A stretch of 64,000 nt of DNA from Meconema thalassinum (GCA_946902985.2 OX336397.1:183276813-183340812), one strand, 5' to 3'; numbered from the stretch's first letter, positions 44,711 through 55,470 are shown. Notes: generated by a model from the sequence alone, not told the origin. Made by a program: numbers and translations.

Positions 44711-45979
44711 TATAACATGCGTTCAAAAAGTAACGAGCAGGAGGCATAGTTACAGAAACCAGTACCTGTATGTTAGAAGTATTGGCCCTGGCTGTTGAGG
44801 CACTTGTCCCACTGTGACACGAGCTGGACATCGGCGTCCGAGGTGAATCGTTGGCCCCGCAGAGCCCTTTTCAGGGAACCAAACATGGCGTAATCACAAG
44901 GATAGTGGTCTGGACTGTATGGAGGGTGGCCGAGAACGTCCGATTTGAATTTCTGGAGGAGTGCCGCGACTGTGTTGGCCGTATGAGGTCGTGCATTGGC
45001 GTGGAGCAGAATGACCCCACCGGTGAGATTGCCTGGTCGTTTTGTTTTGATCGCTTGGCGAAGGGTGGTCAAGTTTTGCGAGTAACGATGGGCATTCACT
45101 GTTGTCCCGTGTGGCATGAACTGTATCAGAAGGGGGCCATCTTGGTCAAAGAAGAACGTCAGCATTACCTTTCCAGCAATCATGAGGGTGGCCTAGCCTT
45201 TTTGGGTGGCGGTGACCCTGGATGCTTCCACTAGAGGCTTCGTCGTTTGGATTCTGGTTCGAAGTGATGACACCATGACTCATCTCCAACCACCACTCGT
45301 GCCAGGTACCCATTCCCTTCCCTCGCATAGCGCTGCAGATGACCAAGACAGTGGGCCATTCGACATGCTTCCTGGTGTGGTTGAAGACTGTGGGGCACCC
45401 ATTGGACACACACTTCAAGCAAGTGCAGTCGTTCCTTCATGATGGTGTGCACACTTCCGACACACAATCCGACCACGGCGGCTGTGGCTTTCACTGTCAC
45501 TCGGCGGTCCTGGGTAATGAGTGCATCAACCAGCTGGACGTTGTCATCGGTAATGCAGGGGGGTGCCCCAGAACGGAAATCATCGGCTAACAACACCCGT
45601 CCTTCCCTGAAGCGCTTGTGCCACGCCTTGACCCTTGCAAGGGACATGCAGTGTTCGCCGTACACTTGTGACATTCGGCGATGAATGTCCGTTCCCCCTA
45701 CTCCTTCCGCTGTCAGAAACCGAACAACACCTCTTTGCTCTTCCTTTGACGCCCCCATGTCACTGTTTGCAATGCGACTGGCAGCGTTGGACGATTGATG
45801 CATGCTGCTGCTCGATTTGTATCGTCACGTGACGTGCACGCGTTTCCTCTAGCGACGGGCTGTGACCTTCCACGCTCTGGTCGGAACCACACCTCGTTAC
45901 ACACGCCACGATTAGCCGATGTCGTCACCGGTTTGCACATTCCAGCCTCCGGCTCGTTACTTTTTGAACGCACCTTATA
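44711..45979 (-). mobile_element. mariner transposon, inactive, both terminal repeats present
   Basis: Terminal inverted repeats of 28 bp with two mismatches (44,711-44,738 and 45,952-45,979; core GCGTTCAAAAAGTAACGAGC) lie next to TA-rich flanks. The minus-strand transposase reads through an N-terminal helix-turn-helix part (RFLTAEGV...I..RMSQVYGE, VKAWHKRF), then GDESWCHHFEPESK, HANARPHTA and YSPDHYPCDYAMFG. The three catalytic aspartates of the DD34D triad are at GDE, HDN and SD or CD. Here the second is changed to Ala (HAN), and frameshifts near 45,235-45,420 split the frame. Length 1.27 kb is normal for mariner. Confidence 0.92.
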
Positions 45980-45984
45980 TTACG

Positions 45985-47040
45985 TTAACTAACCACTTAC
46001 TGAATGATAAAAATTGTAAACAGTTCAGTTAGCCACAGGTGAGTCAGCGCGACAGCAGCGACACATTCCAACCTCATCTCCTTTATAAAATACACCACTA
46101 GTCCGTTGCCATATTGCTAGTATTTTCATGTGAGCGAAAGCAATGTAGTGTCATTTCGCTAAGAGAAATGAAGTATTTTAGCTCAAGCCAAAAAATGAAA
46201 CTTAGTCAAAAGCTTGTGGCATGATTAAGTACCTCTATACAAATATTTTATGGGTTTGTCCAGAATAATAATGAACTAATAACGCTTAATTAATAATAGT
46301 GTGGAAATATGAGAAATTCATTTTGAGGCTGAACCCGCATTGAAAATGGAAAAACATAAACATTCCTACAAAGCGCGTAAACATAATGTAACATGTTGTT
46401 TGTATGTTTAACACTTACTCGTTTAAGGGATTTCCACTTTCATCTGCCTCTTCATTCTCATTTTATTCTTTTACATCCTGGGGATAAGATGGAATAATTT
46501 ATGTCAGTGTTATCATCTTATACTTTTGCACAAACGACAACCCATGTAATTATTGTACAGCACTGTTCAGCTGAAGTGAAGATACATTCTACTGTCCATC
46601 ACATCCTAGTGGTAGAGATAAACTTTATACAGGTAAGTGGTTATAATTCCCAATTCTGAAACTTATAATACAAATTTTGAGACCAAGTTAAACTTAGAGC
46701 GAATGAAAATGCTAAGATCAATGCCCTAATGGAAGTATTAGCTTTAAGGATTGAGGACAAATCAACTTTTACTTTTATTCTTTTAGCCATAAGACCATAA
46801 GAGAGGGGCAGACGACAATACAATTGATTATAACAGGTCCTACGGTCCTACACGTGCACATATCATTGAGTAACAGGCTACTAGACTGCCCATACGAGCA
46901 TAACTTTGGAGAATGAAGGTAAAAATCAATCAAACTTCAGAATATTATATCAGGCATTTCTTCATAATTCACTGCAATTTAATATTCTAATGTTCAATAA
47001 GAAGTTAGATCGAGTTAATTAAATACCTCTATGGGGAGTC
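45985..47040. other. No recognisable gene
   Basis: Contains a TATAAAATA box-like word at about 46,084 but no following coding exon that I recognise. Composition is AT-rich. Confidence 0.35.
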
Positions 47041-47044
47041 TATT

Positions 47045-48112
47045 GTAGAGCATGCTAGTAACTCTAAGAATTATGTGTCTGCTAGAGTACGGGAGTCTAT
47101 TATTTAAACTAGTTTCCATGATGGTTCCGTATTGAGGTACTAAATAGTTTTAACAACAAATTGTATATCCGCCTTAGACAATACATAAACGAAAATAAAT
47201 TATAATTACGCTTGCTCCTGGTACATATTTCGGGGATTAATTGCTTTTACCCCCTTCATCAGCCAAGACAAATATCCGAAGAAAGATATAAGAAAGCGCA
47301 GCACTCAAAAAATAAATGGCTATTTAACTTAATATGGTGCACCATATAAGTAGGTCACAGGAAAATGTTGAGCAAAACTAAAAACATATATGTAACAGCG
47401 ATGATATTCAGCCATCAAAACACAGAGAATCAGTGGACAGTTAATTCGTAAATCCGCTCCAAAACACTGGTCGAAGCTTCTTCATTGGTTGTGTTCATAT
47501 GGTGAAGTATTGTGATTTTTGCCAATTCAAGCTTCGACCAGTGTTTTGGAGCGGATTTACGAATTAACTGTCCACTGATTCTCTGTGTTTTGATGGCTGA
47601 ATATCATCGCTGTTACATATATGTTTTTAGTTTTGCTCAACATTTTCCTGTGACCTACTTATATGGTGCACCATATTAAGTTAAATAGCCATTTATTTTT
47701 TGAGTGCTGCGCTATCTTATATCTTTCTTCGGATATTTGTCTTGGCTGATGAAGGGGATAAAAGCAATTAATCCCCGAAATATGTACCAGGAGCAAGTGT
47801 AATTATAATTTATTTTCGTTTATGTATTGACTAAGGCGGATATACAATTTGTTGTTAAAACTATAGAGTACGGGAGCACACAGTTTGCAAAGGGGATTAG
47901 AGCACCTAGTAACTCTGAGAATTATGTGTCTGCTAGAGTACGGTTGCACACTGTTTGCAAAAGAGATTAGAGAATGCTAGTAACACTAAGAAATATGTGT
48001 CTGCTAGAATACGGGAGCACACAGTTTGCAAAGGAGATTAGAGCATGCTAGTGACTCTAAGAATTATGTGTCTGCTAGTGTACGGGAGCACACATTTTGC
48101 AAAGGAGATTAG
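47045..48112. repeat. 67-bp tandem repeat interrupted by the palindrome
   Basis: Units of GTGTCTGCTAGAGTACGGGAGCACACAGTTTGCAAAGGAGATTAGAGCATGCTAGTAACTCTAAGAATTAT type recur about every 67 bp from 47,870 to 48,112 (three and a half copies). Part of another copy (47,045-47,100) lies on the far side of the 47,143-47,872 palindrome. Confidence 0.8.
47143..47872. mobile_element. Near-perfect palindrome (foldback element)
   Basis: The arm at 47,143-47,485 is matched almost base for base by the reverse complement of 47,530-47,872, for example TTTTAACAACAAATTGTATAT at one end and ATATACAATTTGTTGTTAAAA at the other. The loop is about 45 bp. Only a handful of differences are seen over 340 bp. No open frame or known transposase is present. 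It sits inside a 67-bp tandem repeat, so it looks inserted. The near identity implies a recent origin or gene conversion between arms. Confidence 0.85.
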
Positions 48113-48237
48113 ATCAGGTACTAACAGTCAAACGCTTCCAATTGACATCAACTGAATTGTGAGAATACAACTCTTAATTCCCGAAATGCAGTTAGGTGAT
48201 ACAGAGATGTCTTGAACATAAGCATGACGATACCTAC

Positions 48238-48339
48238 CTCCTTCAAATCTGAAGTTGATGTTTCAGATTTGATGCATGGATCGATTTCCAGTATCGAATA
48301 TTCCTCAATCTTAATATCTGTGTGATGGCCTGTATCGTC
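48238..48339 (-). CDS. Acidic exon, likely upstream exon of the zinc-finger gene
   Basis: A 34-codon, phase 0-0 exon bounded by TTTCTTTGCAG and GAG|GTAGGT on the minus strand. It reads DIKIEE..ILEIDPCIKSE, an acidic stretch with KxE motifs, the kind of exon I know from upstream of C2H2 arrays in arthropod genes. It lies 9 kb upstream of the zinc-finger array on the same strand. The array's acceptor is in phase 2, so at least one more exon would be needed between them. Confidence 0.5.
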
Positions 48340-48344
48340 CTGCA

Positions 48345-48870
48345 AAGAAATGCCTTGTGTCACATATATGTTCCTTTGCGTAGGTGGAATTATATCTTAC
48401 AGATGGCTTGTAAACTTGCAGTGAAGGAATCAAGGAATAAAATAACATACTGAAGGTAATTCAACCCCGCATTCATAGTTTTCTTTCGCCCATAGCCACA
48501 TGGCAATGAACCAAACATTTATTGTGCAGGTTTCATCGAAAAGCATTTCAGTTAGAATACACTCACAAAACGTGGGCCTAGCATATTGTCACTAGCATTG
48601 AGTGTGCATGTTGCGACTTTGCGGCGTAGCTGCAGTTACTTAGAGTTACCATATAACGTTAATAAGGACAAGCAACGTAAATACATTTTGTGTTAGAAAT
48701 CTTGCACCAAGCGTTGATTATTTGAAACAATTTTGATCTCAAGGATACCAAACGTAGGGAGTAATTTAACGTTTAAGTACAGTGGCAGCTACTTGAAGAC
48801 TCATTTCATATAAATTCACTAGTAATACATAATACATGAGTCATTGAGGTTATCAAGATGATTTACGCAT
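48345..48870. other. No recognisable gene
   Basis: Presumably intronic or upstream DNA; no open frame or motif of note. Confidence 0.35.
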
Positions 48871-48886
48871 AATACAGAACTGAGTA

Positions 48887-49220
48887 CAAGCCTCCGTGGC
48901 TTAGGCGGCAGCACGCCAGCCTCTCACCGCTGGGTCCGTGGTTCAAATCCCGGTCACTCCATGTGAGATCTGTGCTGGACAAAACGGAGGCAGACAGGTT
49001 TTTCTCCGGGTACTCCGGTTTTCCCTGTCACAATTTCATTCCAGCAACACTCTCCACTATCATTTCATTTCATCTGTCATTCATTTGATCATTTGCCCCA
49101 GAGGAGTGCGTCAGGCCTCGGCAGCCGGCACAGTTCATAACCTCGCCGCTAGATGGGGGCTTCATTCATTCCATTCCTGACCCGGTCGGAGACTGGAAGC
49201 AGGCTGTGGATTTTCATTTC
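48887..49220 (+). repeat. tRNA-derived SINE with perfect 16-bp target duplication
   Basis: The body is flanked on both sides by AATACAGAACTGAGTA (48,871-48,886 and 49,221-49,236). The head has a box A (GTGGCTTAGGCGG) and box B (GGTTCAAATCCC) with normal tRNA spacing, followed by a non-tRNA body with CTCCGGGTACTCCGGTTTTCCC. The intact duplication and boxes suggest a young insertion. It is of a different family from the SINEs at 25-26 kb. Confidence 0.9.
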
Positions 49221-49239
49221 AATACAGAACTGAGTAATG

Positions 49240-49995
49240 AAATTTTGTAGACAGAAGCTTAAGAGCTTCTCTAAACGATAATGTCGACCGTGATCCAATA
49301 AAAAGCTGAGAAACACGGCCATAGAACATCTCTTGGGTGTTTTCCCTGGTCACTTCGTGCCAGTCCTAAAATTCACACATATCTATTGTATTGTTATTGT
49401 TTAAGAGGCGGAACTGCGAGGTCATCTGCCCCTACACACATCTCATCCTCCTTAGTTCAACCCTCCTAGAAAAACGACGAGCCCCTAACCATCAAATATG
49501 TGTGCAACATTGGAGATTATGATGAATATACTGACAGTCACATCTAGCAGTGTAGGCTGATTTCAAGGTTGGACCATCAATATATTCACAAGCTGAGAAG
49601 AGGACCAACATCATATGGACAGGGCAAGCAGTGAAGGTCGCCCCAAGCGTCATGTGAATGTTCGAAGACTTCTGATCTCTTTCATTTAGAATTACAATAG
49701 AAATCCGACGCACTCTAGTTAAGTCTGTTAGTTATTGTTTTAAGGTCAACGGCCCCTAAATGACGACGCACTCTGGAACACACATGTCCCACGGGCTAGT
49801 CTAGATTTTGACAGGGGCTATCAAGGATCTCGTGGACACTCTACCTCAACGTACAGGAATGTCTGTTTCGTCCTAAGCTCTTTGGACTATTTACAAGGTG
49901 CTCTGGAAAAACGAATCTTCTAGCTCTCTCTCGTTTGAGTTTTGTAGAAATATATTTTAGATGCGAAAGAGTTAGCAGTAAGGGGATGGGTAAGG
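49240..49995. other. No gene; short SINE fragments
   Basis: TTGTTTAAGAGGCGG..GGTCATCTGCCCCT near 49,397 and TTGTTTTAAGGTCAACGGCCCCT near 49,735 are pieces of the short SINE seen in the FLYWCH copies. Otherwise nothing recognised. Confidence 0.45.
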
Positions 49996-49999
49996 CGGT

Positions 50000-51250
50000 T
50001 TCTAAATAGTGTCATGGCCGCCGCGTGAGTCCAAGCCAATATCTCGCGAACCCATGGTCGGATTGTAACAAATGAGGTGTCGTTGGACTCGGGATGACGG
50101 GGGCTTTGCTATGGACCACTCGTTATATTTTTGAAAATTTTTGTTTTCGAAAATAGGTGATAGTTTGAAAATCAAACATGATAGAATGTTGTGCCTTGGC
50201 TCAAACGAACGGTCTCTATGTCCTTTATTTTTTATAATAAAACTTTTTTATTTTTTATGTTTTTTTGAAAACACTCGAATTTTGAAATTCCTATATTTTG
50301 GAAACTAAAGAGTTTACAGAAAAGGTTTGTTTGACGTAAATCAATAGTCCCTACGCCCTCTACCCCCAAAATAAATTTCATGTCTCTAGGATGAAAACCT
50401 GACAGTAGTGCTAGAATGACAGAACTGGGCCACTTAGGAAGTTGTGAGCCCCTGCGACCTTGGAATGGAAGGAGTCATGCTAGGAGGGCGTGCTAGGATT
50501 CGTTTTTTTTCGTCTCGTTGTGCTCTTTACGGGAATGTCGGTGTCAAAAAGGTAAAATGCTGGAAACACGGTTTTTTGGGGCAAAAACGTGATTTTAGAC
50601 TTTTTGTTATATCTCGCGAACCAATCATGCTAGAGGCATGTACGAGGGGTCCAAGGACTCGGCATGACGCCATCTCTGCTATGGAGAACTCGTTATATTT
50701 TGAAAAATTTGGAAACTCGATTTTGGGTTAAAAATAAGTTTTTGTGATTTTTGCCGATATCTCACGAACCAATAAGCCTAGAGACGTGTGCTAGGTGTCA
50801 TTTTTTTCATTGCGTTGCCCTCTTGCCGAGGATGTTCGTGTTGAGCAGGAATGAAAACCATGTTGAGGTAAAACAATGATTTTAGACTTTTTGCTTTATC
50901 TCGCAAACCCATAACGCTAGAGACGTGTACAAGGTGTCCTAGGACTCGGGCTAACGCCCCCTGTTTGAAACTATGTTTGAAATTTTGACAAAGGGCCTAA
51001 CAACACTTTTATTGAAAAAAATATTACTTTTTCTTTACCTGTTTAATATATTCATGAAGCGTGGTGGTTGAGAGATACGATACTGCTGGGTGTGTGTTTC
51101 AACGAACCTGTCGCTAACCACAATGACCATGCTTAACAGAACAATCGATATTTCGGCGGGTCGGCTTATGACAAAGCGAGGGTGCGTTTTTTTCTGACAT
51201 TTTACCCCCGAAGGGGATCTTTAACGTGTAAACGATGATGAGAACTTGGT
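50000..51250. repeat. Third copy of the 11.5-12.7 kb repeat module
   Basis: Same order of blocks as 11,560-12,660: CGCGAACCCATGGTC, GAGGTGTCGTTGGACTCGGG, GATTTTAGACTTTTTG, then GATACTGCTGGG.GTGTGTTT and CGATATTTCGGCGGG. It lies directly left of the integrated virus, as the 11.5 kb copy lies next to the IAP-bearing arm. The 93-bp array is absent here. Confidence 0.7.
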
Positions 51251-51480
51251 TCTATGTTGGTCGAAGCGAGTACAGAAAACAAACTTGCAGAGGAGCAGAC
51301 GAGCAGGAGGTGAATGTCATTTGAGCTTATTGGAATGCGCTGATCTGACATGACAACAGGTGCAATGGAAAAATGACAAAGACGCAGAGGACACTTGTAG
51401 GTGAAATAATCTGACAATCGTGGTGGCAGGGAAGGGCGAAATGCATGTGAACACGTGTGAAACCACATGTAGGCTAAACC

Positions 51481-51704
51481 AGTTACATCCTGTTTGCTTC
51501 GTACGTGACAAAATGCAAGTTCATGTGAAATTTGATCTGGCACAGGTGTTCACCAGGGACGTTAGCTGTCCAAGTGCAAGATAACTGACAACAAGTCACA
51601 ACCTGTTTGCATCGTACGTGACAAAATGTAAGTTGACGTGTAATATGATCCATCACACAAGTTCACCTTGGACGTTAGCTGTCCACGTGCCTGATAACAG
51701 AATG
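51481..51704. repeat. Tandem duplication of about 112 bp left of the integrase
   Basis: CCTGTTTGCTTCGTACGTGACAAAATG...GGACGTTAGCTGTCCAAGTGC is repeated once at 51,603 onward with a few changes (AACCTGTTTGCATCGTACGTG). It may be part of the viral terminal repeat; the other terminus is not available for comparison. Confidence 0.7.
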
Positions 51705-51935
51705 TTCAAAGCGTGGGAATCGCTGAATCAGTAAAAAGTATGATGCAACATGTGGGAATGATGTCACAACCAATAAATCGGCAAGAGCTGCGAGCAGCAG
51801 TGGTGGGTGGTGAAGGGGGGAGGGGCAATGTATGAGAGAAAACAGGTGGAAAGAGAAAGAAATATGTGGAGCTGAGGACGGTACACCCAGAGCTATAAGT
51901 GGTGTACAACATGTGTGAATAAAAAGTACACAGGT

Positions 51936-52883
51936 TCACACAACATGTAATTTATTGATCCAGGAATGAAACAGAGAGTTAAATCCTAACCATTTGACAT
52001 ATAGTTTATTTCCTTTTTGTTTCAACACTTTTTCCACAAAATAATGCTTAGGAAATGCTGTTTTCTGAAGTTCATGGAGATAAAATCTACCTTTTATGGG
52101 TTGACGGCTGAGGTCCTCGAGTAAATAGGTGACTGGACTGTCCAAGTTGACTTGACGAATTCGAAATAGTTCAGTCCCCCACAGAGGCGTGTAGCCCTTA
52201 TTGAAAGCAGACTTAAATTTGCTCACGCGAACAAAATCCCCAATTTTCAGTCGGTGACGTTTAGGATCGGCTGTTTTTATGGGGTTAAACAGTTTATCCA
52301 ATCGCTGAATATTTTTGGTCACGAGGCGTGGCTTGGTCCCAATCGTTCTATGTTTGGTGTCATTGTAACGTGATACTAGCTCTGGTAACATGTCCAACCA
52401 GCGATACGTGCCCTGAGCGGTAAACGCTTTCCACATATGGGTTTTCAATGTTCGGTTAAACCACTCGACTACACTGGCTTTGAGATTGCTGTACGTGGTG
52501 TAATGGTGAATATCCTTAAATTTGAGAAAACTGGAGAAATCCTTGTTGAAAAATTCTTTCCACTGGTCGGTTTGTAACAGCTGAGGTTGACGTTTGGAGT
52601 GTTGAATAATATGTTGAAAGGCCTTGGTAACTAGTGGACCAGACTTGCGACGCACAGGTACAACAAAGGCCATTTTGGAATAGACATCAATGACGGTCGA
52701 CATATAGCGTACACCGTCGTTAACGCTAGCATAGGGTATCATTTCAACCAAGTCAGCCTGCCAAAGTTCACCCAAACCTCGTGAAATCACCTTGAGTCGC
52801 GGATAGTGACGCCTAGCTGGGCGATGCAACTCGTGAGCAATACCCATTTTAATGGGTGAGGGCTTAAACAATAATTTTGGCAT
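51936..52883 (-). CDS. Retroviral-type integrase with chromodomain
   Basis: A 315-residue frame from ATG 52,883, a start that leaves a 14-base gap to the upstream gene; the open frame itself extends to 53,012. The RVE core has D44 (WQADLVEM), D106 (LQTDQWKEF) and E140 (ASVVEWFNRTLK), followed by a basic C-terminal part and a chromodomain at about 281-309 (YFVEKVLKQ..LYVKWLGF..SWI). It would insert viral DNA into the chromosome, with the chromodomain steering to marked histones. The usual TDxGxEF glycine is Trp here, as seen at W108, and the ERFNR arginine is Trp141; both suggest decay. AATAAA on the minus strand is near 51,950. Confidence 0.93.
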   Translation of the reverse strand: MPKLLFKPSPIKMGIAHELHRPARRHYPRLKVISRGLGELWQADLVEMIPYASVNDGVRYMSTVIDVYSKMAFVVPVRRKSGPLVTKAFQHIIQHSKRQPQLLQTDQWKEFFNKDFSSFLKFKDIHHYTTYSNLKASVVEWFNRTLKTHMWKAFTAQGTYRWLDMLPELVSRYNDTKHRTIGTKPRLVTKNIQRLDKLFNPIKTADPKRHRLKIGDFVRVSKFKSAFNKGYTPLWGTELFRIRQVNLDSPVTYLLEDLSRQPIKGRFYLHELQKTAFPKHYFVEKVLKQKGNKLYVKWLGFNSLFHSWINKLHVV

Positions 52884-52896
52884 TTCGAAGTTCTTG

Positions 52897-53859
52897 TTAA
52901 ATTTCTTGAATTTCCCAATCGTCACCAGTATGGCTAGATTGACGTGAGACATGCAACAACTGTAGCCGCAGGACGAGCTTATTGGGATTGTGCCAGTAGG
53001 TAACATCCACAAGGGGTTTTAATGGTTTAAATGTCACTACCGAAGCGGATGCTTTACGACGACCACTTTGACTGGTGGGAAATATTTTTGCAATGATGGT
53101 TTTATATTTTTGAGAAATATTGGCATTCACTTGTTGCGCTGGATCATACTGTATTTTGTGGGCATGGGTATCCAATAAAATGGATTTATATTTGTCAAGA
53201 TCCTCTGACGTATAATCATGGGAAGAGGAGGTCCGAGAAAAGGGCAGATTTAACAGTCCTGGGGTTAATTTATAGTTGATGTTTTTAATGACAGCTTTAG
53301 TACGAGCAAATGTAATGGATGAATGGCCAATTTTAAAACTATCATTCTCATAGCGAACACCATACGTGGTATCTGTGTTTCCACAGATCGGTGGAAGAGG
53401 GTTCCAATGTTGATCCATAATATTTTATTAAAATGGTTTTCAGTTGAGCTTTATGATGAGGGCTGGCCAAGAGTTGTGAAAATGGAGACGCCCTGGAAAG
53501 GCAAGGTGTTTCGATCATGGCCAAGGGTTTCTTTTTTCTCAAAAACTCTGCAAGGGGTGCGTTTTTTTAGGCGTAAACACTTGTTCCTCCTCATCCTCAA
53601 CCTCGCTAACACTAGTCAAATCTTCCTGTTCCTCTTCCTCAGGGTCCTCCTGCAGCGTCTGAGTGGCTTGTGAAACGGTGGGTAGCGTTTCAGATGGCTT
53701 GAAAGAGGGTTTCAACATGGCTTTTAGTGGAGGTGCTAAATGTTGTTGAATAAACAAAGTATGATTTGCACGTGATTGTTTCAATTGACGAAACTTTTGG
53801 CGAAGAGTATTTATTGCTCTAATAATATGCTTTTTCAATTGACTCTCTGCTAACGCCAT
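52897..53859 (-). pseudogene. Conserved Polinton protein of unknown function, frameshifted
   Basis: Three minus-strand pieces follow one another: a lysine/glutamine-rich coiled-coil-like and acidic N-terminus (53,859-53,539), a short middle segment in another frame, and the conserved C-terminal domain (53,418-52,897; PICGNTDTTYGVRY, FKIGHSSI, LTPGLLNL and DLDKYKSILLDT). The DTTYG(I/V)..IG..P(I/V)..TPGLW.L pattern is one I recall from Polinton and adintovirus genomes next to the integrase. Its role is unknown. Shifts lie near 53,540 and 53,418. The C-terminal end (LVLRLQLL, HTGDD) overlaps the integrase frame. Confidence 0.75.
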
Positions 53860-53900
53860 GGTGTCTTGACAAATGACTTGACGGGGAATGAGACCGGGCC

Positions 53901-54599
53901 TTAGATAGCAATAAAATGATCAAACCCTAAGCGATACCGTCCTTGGTTGAGTTCACTTTGTTTGTCAATCACTAAACAGGCATGACGTTGAGTGTTCCAG
54001 CACTTGGCACACAATTCTGTAAACATTTGAAAGGTCATATCCGGATTCACATGTTCATTATAAATGTGACGACTGTTCCTCTCGTCCTGGAGAAATAAAA
54101 CAATGACATCGGCATTGTCACGAATCAACTGTTTAGACATTTTAGAATACGTCTGTCCAAGATAGAAGCAATCAATATGTTTGTGTCGACCCATGCTGAA
54201 ATAGCTTTGAATGATGCCTTGACGTTCAGTGGATACATAATCGAAAATCATGAGTGAATCGGGCTTTACCTCATCTGGTGAAATCACATTTTCTTGCATG
54301 TAAAATGTGAAATAACTCATATTCTCCTTTTGTAATCCAGACATGACTTGATCCAGAAACACGTAGAGGCGTTGGTAGAGAGATTTTGCAACAATATAAA
54401 TATTTTGAAAACGCAGACCATTGGGCGTCGTGACGAGCGTTAGCCAAAGATTGGTCTTTCCACACCCCGAAGGCCCCACAATGATGCAGCGAATGGAAAA
54501 TGGAAACAGTGAACCATGGCGTAGTTCACGTGATGTGGGACCGAGATGGGAAACCATGTCCCCCACGGGGAATGACTCTTGCTGCTTAATAATCTTCAT
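53901..54599 (-). CDS. DNA-packaging ATPase (FtsK/HerA-A32 type)
   Basis: A complete 232-residue frame. Walker A GPSGCGKT is at residues 42-49, Walker B SLMIFDYV at 115-122, and a sensor-like FYLGQTYSKMSKQLIRDNAD region follows. Such ATPases drive the genome into the preformed capsid. The second acidic residue of Walker B, normally FDD, is Tyr121, expected to harm hydrolysis. Length is normal for the family. It is the first of three leftward genes; the fibre gene starts 93 bp away on the opposite strand, leaving a short shared promoter region. Confidence 0.9.
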   Translation of the reverse strand: MKIIKQQESFPVGDMVSHLGPTSRELRHGSLFPFSIRCIIVGPSGCGKTNLWLTLVTTPNGLRFQNIYIVAKSLYQRLYVFLDQVMSGLQKENMSYFTFYMQENVISPDEVKPDSLMIFDYVSTERQGIIQSYFSMGRHKHIDCFYLGQTYSKMSKQLIRDNADVIVLFLQDERNSRHIYNEHVNPDMTFQMFTELCAKCWNTQRHACLVIDKQSELNQGRYRLGFDHFIAI

Positions 54600-54691
54600 T
54601 TCAACTAAGGCTTAGCCAGGCTAGCAGCCTGTCTATATACAGGACACTGAGCCTTGTGATAGAAACAGTAGACTCATACTACCGGTTGACG

Positions 54692-55411
54692 ATGGATGTC
54701 TTTGGACGTGCGTTGATGGCCAAAGCAAGGTCTGTCCCCATACAAGAACCTAAACAAGAAACAGATCCTGCTAATAAACACTATGTGAATAGGTCAGTAG
54801 TGCCACGCACAAAACAGGGAGATTATGACTTTAAGGAAAAGCGGTTAACCCATGTAAAACATCCTCAAGTGTCTACAGACGTTACTACAAAAAGTATGTG
54901 GATAACAAAGTGTATGAGTTTTATGACAAAGTGCCCCAGCTTACGGTGAATGGCTATAGCGCTAATCACCATCGGATTATTCACGTGGAAGGCCCGCAAG
55001 ACGAAGACGATGTCTGCACCAAGCGTTATGTGACCTATGAAATGAAAAGGCTTTATACATTTATGCCATCCGCATTTTTAGTGTATCTGACAAATGAAAA
55101 ACCTGTGAATGACAGAAACCATTTACCGCTAGTCCATGATCAGCACTTGACCTAAGTGCTTGCTTCGAGTTTAAGCCACTATCGATTACACTATAATGGA
55201 ACCATTCACATGAAATATGCCATACCTGATGAGAACCATTTCCCAAATAAAGATAAGTGGTCATAAGATGTTGGTCCATAACCATGAAATGGTCAATGCA
55301 GGTGACGATTTATCCTTTCATCTCATGTTGACATGGGATGAAAAGCAAGCGGGAAAAAGCATAAACGATTTCCCACTTTATGAGGAATTTGAATATACAG
55401 CCCTGAAATAA
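54692..55411 (+). pseudogene. Fibre-like virion protein, broken
   Basis: From ATG 54,692 (MDVFGRALM) the protein shows three copies of a motif ending in a Lys-x-Tyr-Val pattern: DPANKHYV, DVTTKS and DVCTKRYV, each preceded by a (K)RLTHV- or RIIHVEGPQDE-type strand. This repeat resembles the shaft of tail-fibre and Polinton fibre-like proteins. A frameshift is near 54,893, an in-frame TAA at 55,153 and a further shift near 55,260. The C-terminal end (FHLMLTWDEKQAG) is readable up to 55,411. It likely lies on the virion surface. Confidence 0.65.
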
Positions 55412-55470
55412 CAATCTGACGTTAGTTGTGATTTAAACTTTCTTGTGAAAGGTTGTTGGTCATTATCATC

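Noticed and set aside
44851..45832. Several plus-strand open frames across the mariner
   Set aside because: They are shadows of the minus-strand transposase.
48889..48960. tRNA gene
   Set aside because: Box A and box B are present but it is the head of a SINE with a target duplication, and no clean cloverleaf is apparent.
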